From contig CAMDDL010000008.1 of assembly GCA_945891505.1 (NCBI GenBank), positions 28,771-92,770 on the forward strand: a stretch of 64,000 nucleotides of DNA, given 5' to 3'. Positions 26,677 to 35,775 of the stretch are shown here, in pieces (positions within the stretch are counted from its first letter, which is position 1; each line of letters begins with the position of its first letter). Origin of the DNA: Maricaulis salignorans (GTDB taxonomy: Bacteria > Pseudomonadota > Alphaproteobacteria > Caulobacterales > Aquidulcibacteraceae). Both the position numbers and the translations under genes were made by a program. The notes under the pieces were generated by a model. That model saw only the letters and a program-made list of their open reading frames with translations, ran no database searches and was not told where the DNA came from.

Positions 26677-28023
26677 ATGAGCGAAGATCGTGAGCGCAAT
26701 CGATTAAGTGGCCGGCTCAGCCGGGTTGCCCGTGTTGGCGTGAACATGGGTGCGGCTGCGGCCACCTTTGGAGCCCAAAGGCTGGCTGGCGGCAGTGATG
26801 CCGACAAAACGATAGCCATTGCGCTGCGCCAAGCCCTCGGAAAAACCCGAGGGCCTTTGATGAAGGTGGCCCAAATATTGGCCACCATTCCCGACTTCTT
26901 GCCCCCTGAGTACGCTGAAGAGCTTGCATCTCTTCAGTCCGATGCGCCCTCGATGGGCTGGCCCTTTGTCAAACGGCGGATGCGCGCCGAATTGGGGGCC
27001 GATTGGGAGAGCCGGTTTGCGAGCTTCGAGCGCGAAGCAGCGCACGCCGCATCACTTGGCCAAGTCCATCGCGCGACGCTCCATGATGGCCGATTGGTCG
27101 CGTGCAAATTGCAATATCCAGATATGGCGAGTGCGGTTGAGTCTGATGTTTCACAACTCAAGTCCCTGCTCGGTTTATTTCGAACTTTTGAGAAATCCCT
27201 AGACCCGAGTGAGGCTGTCGAGGAAGTCACCGATCGCTTGCGCGAAGAGCTCGATTACACGCGCGAACGCCAACATATGCGACTTTATGGCGATCTATTG
27301 GCTGCACAGCCAGACATCACTTGCCCAGAGCCCATCGACGACCTGTCAACTGGGCGGCTATTGACCATGACCTGGCTCGACGGCGCACCGCTTTTGACTT
27401 TTAAAGATGCGCCGCAGGAAGAGCGCGACCGCATCGCGACTTTATTGTTCAAAGCTTGGTGGGTGCCGATGATGGCAACAGGGGTTATCCATGGGGACCC
27501 ACATTTGGGCAATTACTCCCTTACCCCCGGTGCCAAAAGGCTCAACCTTCTCGACTTTGGCTGCGTCCGGATTTTCCCACCGCGTTTTGTTGCAGGTGTC
27601 GTGCAGCTCTATCTTTCGCTGGAGCGCAATGACTTTGAAGGCACCATGGCCGCTTATGAAATCTGGGGCTTTAAAGGACTGACACGGAAACTCGCCGAAG
27701 TCCTCAATTTGTGGGCCAAGTTTATTTATGCGCCACTTCTCGACAACCGCATACGCACCGTCGCGGATGGCGTCGCTCCCGGGGATTATGGGCGCAAGGA
27801 AGCGTTTGAAGTGCGCAATCTGTTGAAAGAACATGGTCCCGTGGCCATCCCACGGGAGTTTGTCTTTATGGACCGCGCGGCCATTGGTTTAGGTGCCGCC
27901 TATCTACATTTGGGTGCCAAGCTCAATTTCTATGAATTGTTCCAGAACTCTATCGCAGGCTTTAACGAGGCCGACCTCGGTGCGCGACAAGATCAGGCCT
28001 TGCAGCGAGTTGGCTTGCGCTGA
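26677..28023 (+). CDS. ABC1/AarF/UbiB atypical kinase
   Basis: 448 aa ABC1-family protein, related to UbiB and COQ8, which support ubiquinone synthesis through an atypical ATPase. The region GPLMKVAQILATIPDFLPPE corresponds to the KxGQ motif, but reads KVAQ, with Ala in place of Gly. GQVHRATLHDGRLVACKLQY is the nucleotide loop with the conserved Lys; IHGDPHLGNY and LLDFGCVRIF are the catalytic and metal-binding motifs. The C-terminal membrane hairpin of classic UbiB is absent. An alpha/beta hydrolase follows after 67 bases. Confidence 0.87.
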   Translation: MSEDRERNRLSGRLSRVARVGVNMGAAAATFGAQRLAGGSDADKTIAIALRQALGKTRGPLMKVAQILATIPDFLPPEYAEELASLQSDAPSMGWPFVKRRMRAELGADWESRFASFEREAAHAASLGQVHRATLHDGRLVACKLQYPDMASAVESDVSQLKSLLGLFRTFEKSLDPSEAVEEVTDRLREELDYTRERQHMRLYGDLLAAQPDITCPEPIDDLSTGRLLTMTWLDGAPLLTFKDAPQEERDRIATLLFKAWWVPMMATGVIHGDPHLGNYSLTPGAKRLNLLDFGCVRIFPPRFVAGVVQLYLSLERNDFEGTMAAYEIWGFKGLTRKLAEVLNLWAKFIYAPLLDNRIRTVADGVAPGDYGRKEAFEVRNLLKEHGPVAIPREFVFMDRAAIGLGAAYLHLGAKLNFYELFQNSIAGFNEADLGARQDQALQRVGLR

Positions 28024-28090
28024 AATCTTAGCGGCCCTTGACGCAAGGTCACGGCTTGCTCAAGCGCCCGCCTTAGGCCAAGTCGAGGAC

Positions 28091-29095
28091 ATGACAGAGG
28101 CTAGCCCCAATAATCTTGTTCGTTCCGAACTTTCTTCCGTGCCAGAAGTCGCTGAAGGCAGCCGCGACAAGGGGCCTTTGGAATCGTATGGCGGTGAACG
28201 TCCAACCTATCCCGCTTGGGCATTGGACGCGATTGCGCACGAACCAGAAATCAAGCACTTCCAGGTCGAAGGAGCCAAGCTGGAACTGCTGATGTGGGGA
28301 ACAATCGGCCAACCGGGCGTGCTGCTGCTCCACGGCAATGGTGCGCATGCGGGTTGGTGGAGCTTTATCGCCCCGTTTTTAGCCAAATCCGGCTATCGCG
28401 TTGCTGCCCTGTCCTTTTCTGGCATGGGGGGATCAGACTGGCGTGAAACCTATACAATGGACTTGTTCGCGGACGAGGTCTTAGGGGCCTGTGATCAGGC
28501 GGCCCTCGCCGCAAGTGGTCAAGCCCCAGTGATTGTGGCCCATTCTTTTGGTGGCGTACCTGCAATTTATACAGCACTGAAGGCCGCCGAACGCGTGGGC
28601 GGGCTTATTTTGCTCGACAGCCCAATTGAGCCGCCCGGTGAAGAATGGAAGGGCCCGCCGAAACGGACAGCCCCCAATCGAGTTTATACCACTTTAAACG
28701 AGGCCTTGGCGCGCTTTCGCTTGGCCCCACCCCAGCCTTGCGAGAACCACTGGGCATTGGACCATATTGCACGAGGCTCGTTGAAACAGGTCGAAGGGGG
28801 CTGGACGTGGCAGTTTGACCCATTCTTATGGAATAGCTTTGCGCCCATGATCATGTCGGAGCGCGCCAGCCGCCTCAAGGTTCCTACAATTGTCATGCGA
28901 GGCGGTAACTCATTTTTGATGGAAGACCGCATCTTCACTTATATGAAGACGATTTTCCCAATGGGTACGGGCTTTGTCACCATTCCAGAAGCGCAGCATC
29001 ATCTGCTGTTAGACCAGCCATTGGCTATGATTGCCGCATTGGAATCCAGTTTGGCTGGCATCTCTATCTTGCCTAAGACCCCGATGCGCGGCTAA
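28091..29095 (+). CDS. Alpha/beta hydrolase
   Basis: 334 aa soluble hydrolase. GVLLLHGNGAHAGWWSFIAP is the oxyanion region, VAHSFGG the nucleophile elbow (Ser) and EAQHHLLLDQP the catalytic His. Asp is expected before it, near the region TIVMRGGNS. The frame is open for another 66 codons into the kinase gene, but ATG 28091 gives a normal N-terminus and a GAGG lies just ahead. No substrate can be named; lipase/esterase-like peptidase or haloperoxidase types are possible. It lies between the UbiB-like kinase and the oxidase subunit on the same strand. Confidence 0.8.
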   Translation: MTEASPNNLVRSELSSVPEVAEGSRDKGPLESYGGERPTYPAWALDAIAHEPEIKHFQVEGAKLELLMWGTIGQPGVLLLHGNGAHAGWWSFIAPFLAKSGYRVAALSFSGMGGSDWRETYTMDLFADEVLGACDQAALAASGQAPVIVAHSFGGVPAIYTALKAAERVGGLILLDSPIEPPGEEWKGPPKRTAPNRVYTTLNEALARFRLAPPQPCENHWALDHIARGSLKQVEGGWTWQFDPFLWNSFAPMIMSERASRLKVPTIVMRGGNSFLMEDRIFTYMKTIFPMGTGFVTIPEAQHHLLLDQPLAMIAALESSLAGISILPKTPMRG

Positions 29096-29118
29096 GAGGG
29101 GCATAACGGAGAGTTCAT

Positions 29119-29427
29119 ATGGCCAGCCACGACGATCATTATTCCCACGGCGAAATGGAAATCACAGAGCAATCTGCCATGTATCAGTCGTTTTTGGTTG
29201 CAACCCAATGGGGCTGTGTCCTGATTGCGGCCATGGTGGCTTGTATGGCACTGATCTGGGGCGCGGACGTGCCTTGGCTACAAGCGGTTCTGGGCTGTGG
29301 CGCTTTGTCGGTTGTGGCAGGCCTCGGCATGAAGATGGGTAGTGCCTTCACGATTACGTCGGTTTTGATCACCATCATCGGCTTGATATCGGGCGGCATT
29401 TCGACCGTCGTCGGCATGTTCATTTAA
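29119..29427 (+). CDS. aa3-type cytochrome c oxidase subunit IV
   Basis: 102 aa small membrane protein of the alphaproteobacterial subunit IV family (PF07835-like). A His/Asp-rich N-terminus (ASHDDHYSHGEMEITEQSAM) precedes the hallmark QSFLVATQWG and the hydrophobic segments. It accompanies the aa3 oxidase complex in the inner membrane; the catalytic subunits are not in this window. This copy looks longer than the short single-helix Paracoccus subunit and has three hydrophobic stretches. Confidence 0.78.
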   Translation: MASHDDHYSHGEMEITEQSAMYQSFLVATQWGCVLIAAMVACMALIWGADVPWLQAVLGCGALSVVAGLGMKMGSAFTITSVLITIIGLISGGISTVVGMFI

Positions 29428-29428
29428 A

Positions 29429-29487
29429 GCGGCTTGCCAGCCGCACGGCCAACCGGAAGGATGGGCCTAGGGGTCACTTAAAGGCCC
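29429..29487 (+). terminator. Two small hairpins downstream of the oxidase subunit gene
   Basis: GCGGCT/AGCCGC with a TGCC loop at 29429-29444 starts one base after the stop codon, and GGGCCT/AGGCCC follows at 29463-29487. Neither has a strong T-run, so they may be weak or Rho-assisted terminators before zapA. Confidence 0.35.
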
Positions 29488-29560
29488 CATTCCAATGCAG
29501 GTTAAATACTGGCCTTTTGACCACAACCGGTTTCAAGACTGACCGAACCCATGGAGCCGC

Positions 29561-29917
29561 GTGTTGGCCAAAGTGCAGATTGAAATTAATGGACGCAGAT
29601 ATGCGATTGGCTGTGATGAAGGCCAAGAAGATTATGTTATGCGCTTGGCCCGCTATTTCGATGAGCATGTTAAACGCCTAGCCAGTTCTGTCGGACAAAT
29701 TGGTGACCAGCGACTTTTTTTGATGGGTGCTTTGATCGTTGCTGACGAGATGCATGATTTGAAGGTGCGTCTTGACAAAGCTGAAGCCGAAATTGCGCGC
29801 TTGAGTGATGTTCGGGCGCAGGCTGCCCAGGCCGCCCTTGATCCAGCACCGGTTACGGCTTTGGACGGCGCAGCTGGTCGCCTTGAGGCATTGGCAGCGC
29901 GGCTAGAGCAAGCCTGA
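29561..29917 (+). CDS. zapA: Cell division protein ZapA
   Basis: 118 aa. ZapA stabilises FtsZ protofilaments at the division ring. The N-terminal VQIEINGRRYAIGCDEGQED and LARYFDEHVKRLASSVGQIG are typical, followed by a coiled coil (about 60-118, MHDLKVRLDKAEAEIARLSD). The start is GTG 29561 with GGAG a few bases ahead. In many proteobacteria zapA is followed by 6S RNA and a 5-formyl-THF cyclo-ligase gene; here the next gene is convergent and overlaps its last 15 bases, so that arrangement is lost. Confidence 0.9.
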   Translation: MLAKVQIEINGRRYAIGCDEGQEDYVMRLARYFDEHVKRLASSVGQIGDQRLFLMGALIVADEMHDLKVRLDKAEAEIARLSDVRAQAAQAALDPAPVTALDGAAGRLEALAARLEQA

Positions 29918-32410
29918 ACCATCTTGGCCCATTGCTTCACGCAATAAACTATCACCCGCAGCTTCTTCGAGAATAGTCTCGAGCGCCTGTCCATTGACGG
30001 GCACTTTGCCAATTTCCAGCATCAGCGGCACGGCGAAGGGGGATATCCGTTCAAGCTTCTGGTGACGGACTTGCCCGGCAATGCGCGCCAAGCATTCCGA
30101 CAGCCGCCGAATGTCCAAGAGCCCCTCACCAGCTTCATAGCGCGCAGCCTCCAGCAGAATATGGTCTGGCTGGTGGCGGCGTAGCACATCAAAAATCAAA
30201 TCCGACGAAAAGGTAACTTGCCGGCCTGTCTTGGTCTTACCGATTTGGTTTTGCTCAATCAGACCGGCAATGACTGCGCACGTGCGAAACGTCCGCTTCA
30301 TTAAGACGCTTTCTTCCAGCCACTCCTCCAGATCATCACCCAGCATATCCTGATCTAGCAACTGGTTCATATTTACGCGGGCCATATCCTTCTGTCCCCA
30401 AACCGAAATGGCATAATCATTGGCAACGAAACCCAAAGGATCAAGGCCCAGCCGTTCAAGACGGCGGGTCAACAACATGCCGAGTGTTTGATGGGCTAGG
30501 CGGCCCTCAAACGGATAGCATGCCAAATGGAAGCGATTGCCGCGCGGAAAGGTTTCCACCAAGATTTCATCCTCTTGGGGTATGATCGAAAAGCAACTTT
30601 GCATCTGAAGCCATTCTTGCAGCTGCGGATGCAAAGTCGGCCAATAGCTTTTGTTGGCGATCATGGTGCGCACACGGCCCGCTAGATAGGTCGAAAGCGG
30701 GAATTTACCGCCTGCCCAAGACGGCACTTTTGGCGATTGGTCATGCGCTTTGCTCACCAGACAATCGGTGCCGGAGACCCCTTCAAAGCGCCAGACTTCG
30801 CCAGCGAACAAGAAAGTATCGCGCGGCGACAGGCCATCGACAAAATATTCCTCAATCTCACCGACAACACGGCCGCCCACAAATGTGCTGCCCCCCGCTG
30901 GCGTTCCAGGTCGGCGAGAGCGGTTTGCAGAAACTTGGCGAACCTTCAAAACTGGCTCCGCCACAATCGAACCGACATTCATGCGCCAAGCTCGTGCGGC
31001 CTCGCGATTGCGGCATAAGAGGCGGCCCTGCCCGTCGCGGATCAAACGGGCAAATCGGTCATAGGATTTCAGGGCATAGCCGCCATCGGTCACAAAGCCC
31101 AAGACCCGATCAAATTGTTCGCGCGGCAACAGATGATAGGGTCCTGCGGAGGTGACCTCTGCGAAGAGGTCATCAGGTTGAAATGGGCCTCCAACGGCGC
31201 ACCCCATAATATGCTGTGCCAAGATATCGATCGCGCCACGTCTGGGAACAGGACCATCAAGATGCTGTGCCAAGACAGCATCGCGGGCGGCTTGGCACTC
31301 TAGCATTTCAAACCGATTGGTTGGCACCAGAACTGCCTTGGAGACTTCATCCAGCCGGTGATTGGACCGACCGATCCGCTGAATCAGTCGAGAGGAGCCT
31401 TTGGGTGCCCCCATCTGAATCACAAGGTCAACATTGCCCCAATCAATCCCAAGATCGAGCGTTGAAGTACAAACAATGGCGCGCAAACGGCCCTGCGCCA
31501 TGGCTTCTTCCACTTTCCGGCGCTGCGACACATCGAGTGAGCCATGATGCAGCGCAATTGGAAGATTGGCCTCGTTGATCTTCCAGAGTTCCTGAAAGGC
31601 CAGTTCGGCCTGAAATCGCGTGTTGACAAAGACCAGAGCCATCTGGGTTTGTTCAATGGCTTGATAGACCTCTTGCATGGCATGACGACCCGTATGCCCA
31701 GCCCAAGGAATGCGCTCCTCAGACAAGAGTATCGAGATATCAGGTGCTACGCCCTTTGGCCCGCGCACAATGCGAGCGAAGCGGGCCTTAGAGCCAGCCT
31801 GAGGCGCAATCCACTGAGCCAAAGCCGCTTCATCAGCGACGGTAGCAGAAAGGCCCGTACGGCGCGCTGACGGGGCAAAGCGCTGCAACGCTGCCATCCC
31901 CAACGCCAAGAGATCTCCACGCTTGGTCGGTGCAAGGGCATGGGCCTCGTCAATGATAATCCGCTTAAGCCCCTGAAACAGATTGGCCGCATCTGGCATG
32001 CCGACAAATAGGGCGACTTGTTCAGGTGTCGTTAGCAAGAGGTCAGGCGGATCATAACGCTGACGCTGTCGTTTCGTCGCGGGTGTATCACCGGTCCGCG
32101 TTTCCACCCGAATAGGTAGTCCCATTTCTCCGATCGGGGTCATTAGATTACGTTCGACATCCACCGCCAAGGCTTTGAGTGGCGAGATATAGAGCGTGTG
32201 GAGACCTCGTGGCTCATGAGCAGGCTCGGCCAGTTCAATTAGGCTAGGCAAAAAGCCCGCCAAAGTCTTCCCAGCCCCTGTGGGTGCGATCAAGAGGCTA
32301 TGCTCGCCAGCTTGATCGGCAGCTAAAAGATCAAGCTGATGGGCGCGTGGGGCCCAGTTACGACCCGTGAACCAAGCCTGAAAGGATGTTGGCAGCGCAG
32401 AGGCAGTCAT
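29903..32410 (-). CDS. Lhr-like DEXH helicase of the ligase-associated DNA-repair type
   Basis: 835 aa superfamily 2 helicase. Walker A is IAPTGAGKTLAGFLPSLIEL, Walker B IIDEAHAL, motif III GLSATVADE and motif VI QRIGRSNHRLDEVSKAV. The C-terminal winged-helix and Lhr-core domains follow to the end. Close relatives are annotated as ligase-associated DNA damage response helicases because they lie with an ATP-dependent ligase, an exonuclease and a phosphoesterase. None of these is nearby: the only partner is an MFS transporter gene whose stop overlaps this start (ATGA). The 3' end overlaps zapA by 15 bases. Confidence 0.9.
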   Translation of the reverse strand: MTASALPTSFQAWFTGRNWAPRAHQLDLLAADQAGEHSLLIAPTGAGKTLAGFLPSLIELAEPAHEPRGLHTLYISPLKALAVDVERNLMTPIGEMGLPIRVETRTGDTPATKRQRQRYDPPDLLLTTPEQVALFVGMPDAANLFQGLKRIIIDEAHALAPTKRGDLLALGMAALQRFAPSARRTGLSATVADEAALAQWIAPQAGSKARFARIVRGPKGVAPDISILLSEERIPWAGHTGRHAMQEVYQAIEQTQMALVFVNTRFQAELAFQELWKINEANLPIALHHGSLDVSQRRKVEEAMAQGRLRAIVCTSTLDLGIDWGNVDLVIQMGAPKGSSRLIQRIGRSNHRLDEVSKAVLVPTNRFEMLECQAARDAVLAQHLDGPVPRRGAIDILAQHIMGCAVGGPFQPDDLFAEVTSAGPYHLLPREQFDRVLGFVTDGGYALKSYDRFARLIRDGQGRLLCRNREAARAWRMNVGSIVAEPVLKVRQVSANRSRRPGTPAGGSTFVGGRVVGEIEEYFVDGLSPRDTFLFAGEVWRFEGVSGTDCLVSKAHDQSPKVPSWAGGKFPLSTYLAGRVRTMIANKSYWPTLHPQLQEWLQMQSCFSIIPQEDEILVETFPRGNRFHLACYPFEGRLAHQTLGMLLTRRLERLGLDPLGFVANDYAISVWGQKDMARVNMNQLLDQDMLGDDLEEWLEESVLMKRTFRTCAVIAGLIEQNQIGKTKTGRQVTFSSDLIFDVLRRHQPDHILLEAARYEAGEGLLDIRRLSECLARIAGQVRHQKLERISPFAVPLMLEIGKVPVNGQALETILEEAAGDSLLREAMGQDGSGLL

Positions 32411-33660
32411 GGCTTGGTGTGGGGTTCCTCGTCATCGGACGACTTTCGCCCCATCGCCAAAATCTGCCCGAGGACCGAGTTTGTTTGCACCGGCCCAAAG
32501 CCCACTTTGTCCTCGCGCGGGACTGCTGGGCGCCGCGCCGTGCGCCACAAGACCCACGGCACCATGATGGCAGATACCACGCCGGCTTGCCAGAAGATGG
32601 AGAGCGCGCTGCCCGTCACCTCAACCAACAGGCCGCCGATCGCCGGGCCAATGATGGTTCCCGCTGCCCAAACAAACAGGAGGCCAGAGCTTGCAGCAGC
32701 TAGTTCAGCTCGGGGGGTGCGGTCCCCCAAATGGGCGACCGCAATACCGTAATAGGACAACGCCCCTGCCCCCCAAATGCCAAACAGGATTGTATTGAAG
32801 GTGAGCGAAAGCTCCGCCCCTATTGTGGCCAGAATAAAGGCCGCAATGGCTGGAACGCCAATCAGTATGGCCAAGACGATGCGTCGATCTATCCGGTCAG
32901 ACAATCTGCCCGCGTGCCACTGAACGAGTAACGAGCCGATCCAAGCGGCGGCTTGGAACGTCGCTGCCGCCTGCGGCCCGCCCCGCTCGCTGGCATAGAG
33001 AGGCGCTAGCGACAAAACAGCGCCATTGACCAGCCCAGAGCCAACGGCCGCCACGAAGGCTGCCGGCGCAAGCTTAAACAGTCGCGAGGGCAACATGCGT
33101 AAGACAGTCGCAGGCGGTGGTGGACTGGTATCTGCGATGGAGATCGGCACCAGAGACAGCGCCAGAAAGGCGGCGGCGGCCATAATCGGCCCTGGTGCAT
33201 TCGGCTCTGGATGGGTAAAGCCAATAATGAAGGGCCCCGAGACGAGCCCCAGCTTGGTGCACAGCATGTAAAAGCCAGTTACATCGCCGCGCCGCGCATT
33301 GGGGATGGCAGACGCCATCCAGCCCTCGGCGGCGGCAAACATCACCGCAATCGCTGCCCCCGCCAGTAAGCGGCTGATCGACCAAGCCCAAGCGGAATCA
33401 CTTGCGTAAAGCAGCAGTGTGTTCACACAGGCGATGGATGCGGCAGCCGCATAGCTGCGAATGGCCCCAATGGCGCGCAGCATAATCGGCGCGAACCAAG
33501 CCCCGGCCAGAAAGCCAAGACCATAGGCGGAGGCTACCAAGCCAATTTGAGTGCCCGTGAACTGAAGTGCCTGCATCTGAAGCGGCAGCCAAACACTCAA
33601 CAGGCCGCCCGCAATCTGCAGCAGTGTCTGCCCCCCAATCAGAGAGGCGACATCTCGCAT
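32407..33660 (-). CDS. MFS transporter, YcaD/UMF1-like
   Basis: About 417 aa, 12 predicted membrane segments. The N-terminal GGQTLLQIAGGLLSVWLPLQ and the loop WHAGRLSDRIDRRIVLAIL (motif A-like) fit the major facilitator superfamily. I start at ATG 33660, seven bases after AGGGGA; two ATGs further upstream lack ribosome sites. The stop overlaps the start of the helicase gene, so the two are co-transcribed, perhaps only by chance of operon packing. The substrate is unknown. Confidence 0.82.
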   Translation of the reverse strand: MRDVASLIGGQTLLQIAGGLLSVWLPLQMQALQFTGTQIGLVASAYGLGFLAGAWFAPIMLRAIGAIRSYAAAASIACVNTLLLYASDSAWAWSISRLLAGAAIAVMFAAAEGWMASAIPNARRGDVTGFYMLCTKLGLVSGPFIIGFTHPEPNAPGPIMAAAAFLALSLVPISIADTSPPPPATVLRMLPSRLFKLAPAAFVAAVGSGLVNGAVLSLAPLYASERGGPQAAATFQAAAWIGSLLVQWHAGRLSDRIDRRIVLAILIGVPAIAAFILATIGAELSLTFNTILFGIWGAGALSYYGIAVAHLGDRTPRAELAAASSGLLFVWAAGTIIGPAIGGLLVEVTGSALSIFWQAGVVSAIMVPWVLWRTARRPAVPREDKVGFGPVQTNSVLGQILAMGRKSSDDEEPHTKP

Positions 33661-33823
33661 CGGATTTCCCCTTGGGGTTCCTGACGGCAGGGAGACTGGA
33701 TCGCTCATGGATGAACGATAGGCCGTGATGGCGCACAGGGCCAGAATGTTTCCGCATCGCGAACAAGCTTTGTTCACACCCTAGCAAGGTAGGCGCTGGC
33801 AAACTTGGGCTTGGAGTTAACTG

Positions 33824-34357
33824 ATGCGACCATCTCAATCTACGCGTAAACCTGCGAGCGCTCTTGCAGTGCTCATGACTGCCTTGCTGGTGACTGCCTT
33901 GCTCGGTGTGTCGGCAGAGGCAAAGCCGAAAAAGCCTGCGGGCCTTCGAGGCGGCATTTCAGCAGCTCCGACACCAGCCAACCCGGCGCAAGCATGGCTG
34001 GGCCAATCGGTTTGGCGTGCGACAACTTGTGACAAGAAAGAAAATTTCCAAACCTTTAGTTTCACCCCGGCACCGCAAGTCGAAGTGGGATCTGGCAAAA
34101 AGGGCGATGGCGAGAAGCTGGAACTATTACATGTTGGCACCAGCCCCGATGGCCTGATTGAAATTGAGACACGGGTTTGTGCGCCGGTCGGCTGTAACCA
34201 GACCGTCGAGCGCTATAAAAAGACTGGCCCAAACCAAATGCAGGAATGGCACTTTGAAGGCCGCCTGCCTGAACTTCAGCCCTATGTGTTGGTTCGTGAC
34301 GGCCAAGCCGTCGATGGCTCTGGCCCCGGTCGTATATTTAACCGATGCCCGAACTAA
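33824..34357 (+). CDS. Secreted protein of unknown function with four cysteines
   Basis: 177 aa. A Sec signal peptide (about 1-32, LAVLMTALLVTALLGVSAEA) leads to a Lys/Pro-rich stretch and a globular part. Four cysteines (TTCDKKENF, ETRVCAPVGCNQT and NRCPN) would allow two periplasmic disulfides. I recognise no family. It is a single gene, divergent from the MFS-helicase operon and convergent with proA, whose stop overlaps its end by four bases. Codon use looks like its neighbours, so it is probably a real, expressed gene. Confidence 0.7.
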   Translation: MRPSQSTRKPASALAVLMTALLVTALLGVSAEAKPKKPAGLRGGISAAPTPANPAQAWLGQSVWRATTCDKKENFQTFSFTPAPQVEVGSGKKGDGEKLELLHVGTSPDGLIEIETRVCAPVGCNQTVERYKKTGPNQMQEWHFEGRLPELQPYVLVRDGQAVDGSGPGRIFNRCPN

Positions 34358-35634
34358 GGGCGGGTCTGACCTGAGCCGCGCACGACATATTTGTAAGTCG
34401 TAAGCCCTTCGGCTCCTACAGGCCCACGTGCATGTAAACGCCCCGTGCCGATCCCGATCTCGCCACCAAAGCCAAACTCGCCGCCATCTGCAAATTGGGT
34501 GGAGGCATTGACCAGAACGATGGCGCTATCGACCTCATGCAAGAAACGCTCAGCTGCAGCGTGATCCTCCGTCACGATCGCATCCGTATGGCCGGAGCCA
34601 TAGCGTGCGATGTGGGCTACAGCCGCTTCAATCCCAGGCACTACGGCTATCGACAAGATAGGCGCGAGATATTCGGTACGCCAGTCCTCTTCTGTTGCCT
34701 CTGCCATCGGCACAATGGCTTGGGCAGCCGCATCGCCGCGAAGCTCACAGCCTTTTTCCATCAGCGCCGCCGCAATCTTGGGCAATAGGGCGGAGGCAAT
34801 TGCTTGGTCGATCAAAAGCGTCTCCGTCGAGCCACACACGCCCGTGCGACGCATTTTGGCATTGAGGGTCAAGGCAACAGCCTTGTCAGCATCGGCACCC
34901 GCGTGGACATAGGTGTGGCAGATACCTTCCAAATGGCTCAACACCGGGACGCGGGCTTCTGCTTGCACACGCGCCACGAGGCTTTTACCACCGCGCGGGA
35001 TGATCATGTCAATGGAGCCGTCAAGCCCGGCCAGCATCGCCCCAACGGCGGCCCGGTCGGTTGTACCGACCAATTGGATCGCATCTTCGGGTAAACCTGC
35101 TTCTGCTAACCCTGCACGCAGGGCTTTGGTGATTTCGGTTGAGCTGCCAATCGCGTCGGAGCCGCCGCGTAGGATGACGCAATTGCCGGAGCGCAGACAT
35201 AAAGCGCCTGCATCGGCGGTGACATTTGGGCGGCTCTCGTAAATGATACCAATCACACCAATAGGAATGCGGACGCGCTGCATATGCAGGCCGTTTGGCC
35301 GCGTCCAGTCCTTCATCACCTCGCCCAATTGATCGGGCTGACTAGCGACATCTTCTACCGCCGCTGCCATGGCTTCCAGTCGAGCAGGGTCCAACTTGAG
35401 CCGATCTAGCATGGAGGGCGACAGGCCTTCTGCCGCGCTGCGCGCCATATCTGTTTCATTGGCCGCCAAAATGGCTGGTGCGGCTGTGCGGATGTGGCGG
35501 GCCATTGCACTAAGAGCCGCAGACCGTGTGGCGGCACTTGCTTCGCGAACCGCCTTGGCCGAGGCGCGGGCGCGGGCACCCATGACGAGCAGCAGGGCTT
35601 CAGGTGTCTCTTGGGTGGGGACATGCATGTTCAT
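34354..35634 (-). CDS. proA: Glutamate-5-semialdehyde dehydrogenase ProA
   Basis: 426 aa. Second step of proline synthesis: gamma-glutamyl phosphate plus NADPH to glutamate-5-semialdehyde. The catalytic Cys is in RRTGVCGSTETLLID, and NVTADAGALCLRSGNCVILR and GGGEIGIGTGRLHARGP-like regions (GFGGEIGIGTGRLHARGPVG) are family marks. Length is normal. Glutamate 5-kinase (proB) is often beside it but is not in this window. The gene is alone between two short intergenic stretches. ATG 35634 or the next in-frame ATG two codons on may be used. Confidence 0.95.
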   Translation of the reverse strand: MNMHVPTQETPEALLLVMGARARASAKAVREASAATRSAALSAMARHIRTAAPAILAANETDMARSAAEGLSPSMLDRLKLDPARLEAMAAAVEDVASQPDQLGEVMKDWTRPNGLHMQRVRIPIGVIGIIYESRPNVTADAGALCLRSGNCVILRGGSDAIGSSTEITKALRAGLAEAGLPEDAIQLVGTTDRAAVGAMLAGLDGSIDMIIPRGGKSLVARVQAEARVPVLSHLEGICHTYVHAGADADKAVALTLNAKMRRTGVCGSTETLLIDQAIASALLPKIAAALMEKGCELRGDAAAQAIVPMAEATEEDWRTEYLAPILSIAVVPGIEAAVAHIARYGSGHTDAIVTEDHAAAERFLHEVDSAIVLVNASTQFADGGEFGFGGEIGIGTGRLHARGPVGAEGLTTYKYVVRGSGQTRP

Positions 35635-35775
35635 GCGCGCAAAATGCCTTCAACCAAAGGCAAAGACAAGGAGGCGGACGGGACTTTCTAAGCACTAAGT
35701 TCTAAGCGGACCTCGCTCTGCCACTCTAGTCGTGGCGGCCCAATCTGGTTAGAGCAAGATCGAGAGGAGCAGTTT

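Noticed and set aside
29917..30100. 6S RNA expected after zapA
   Set aside because: The zapA stop is overlapped by the convergent helicase gene, so there is no room for an RNA gene here.
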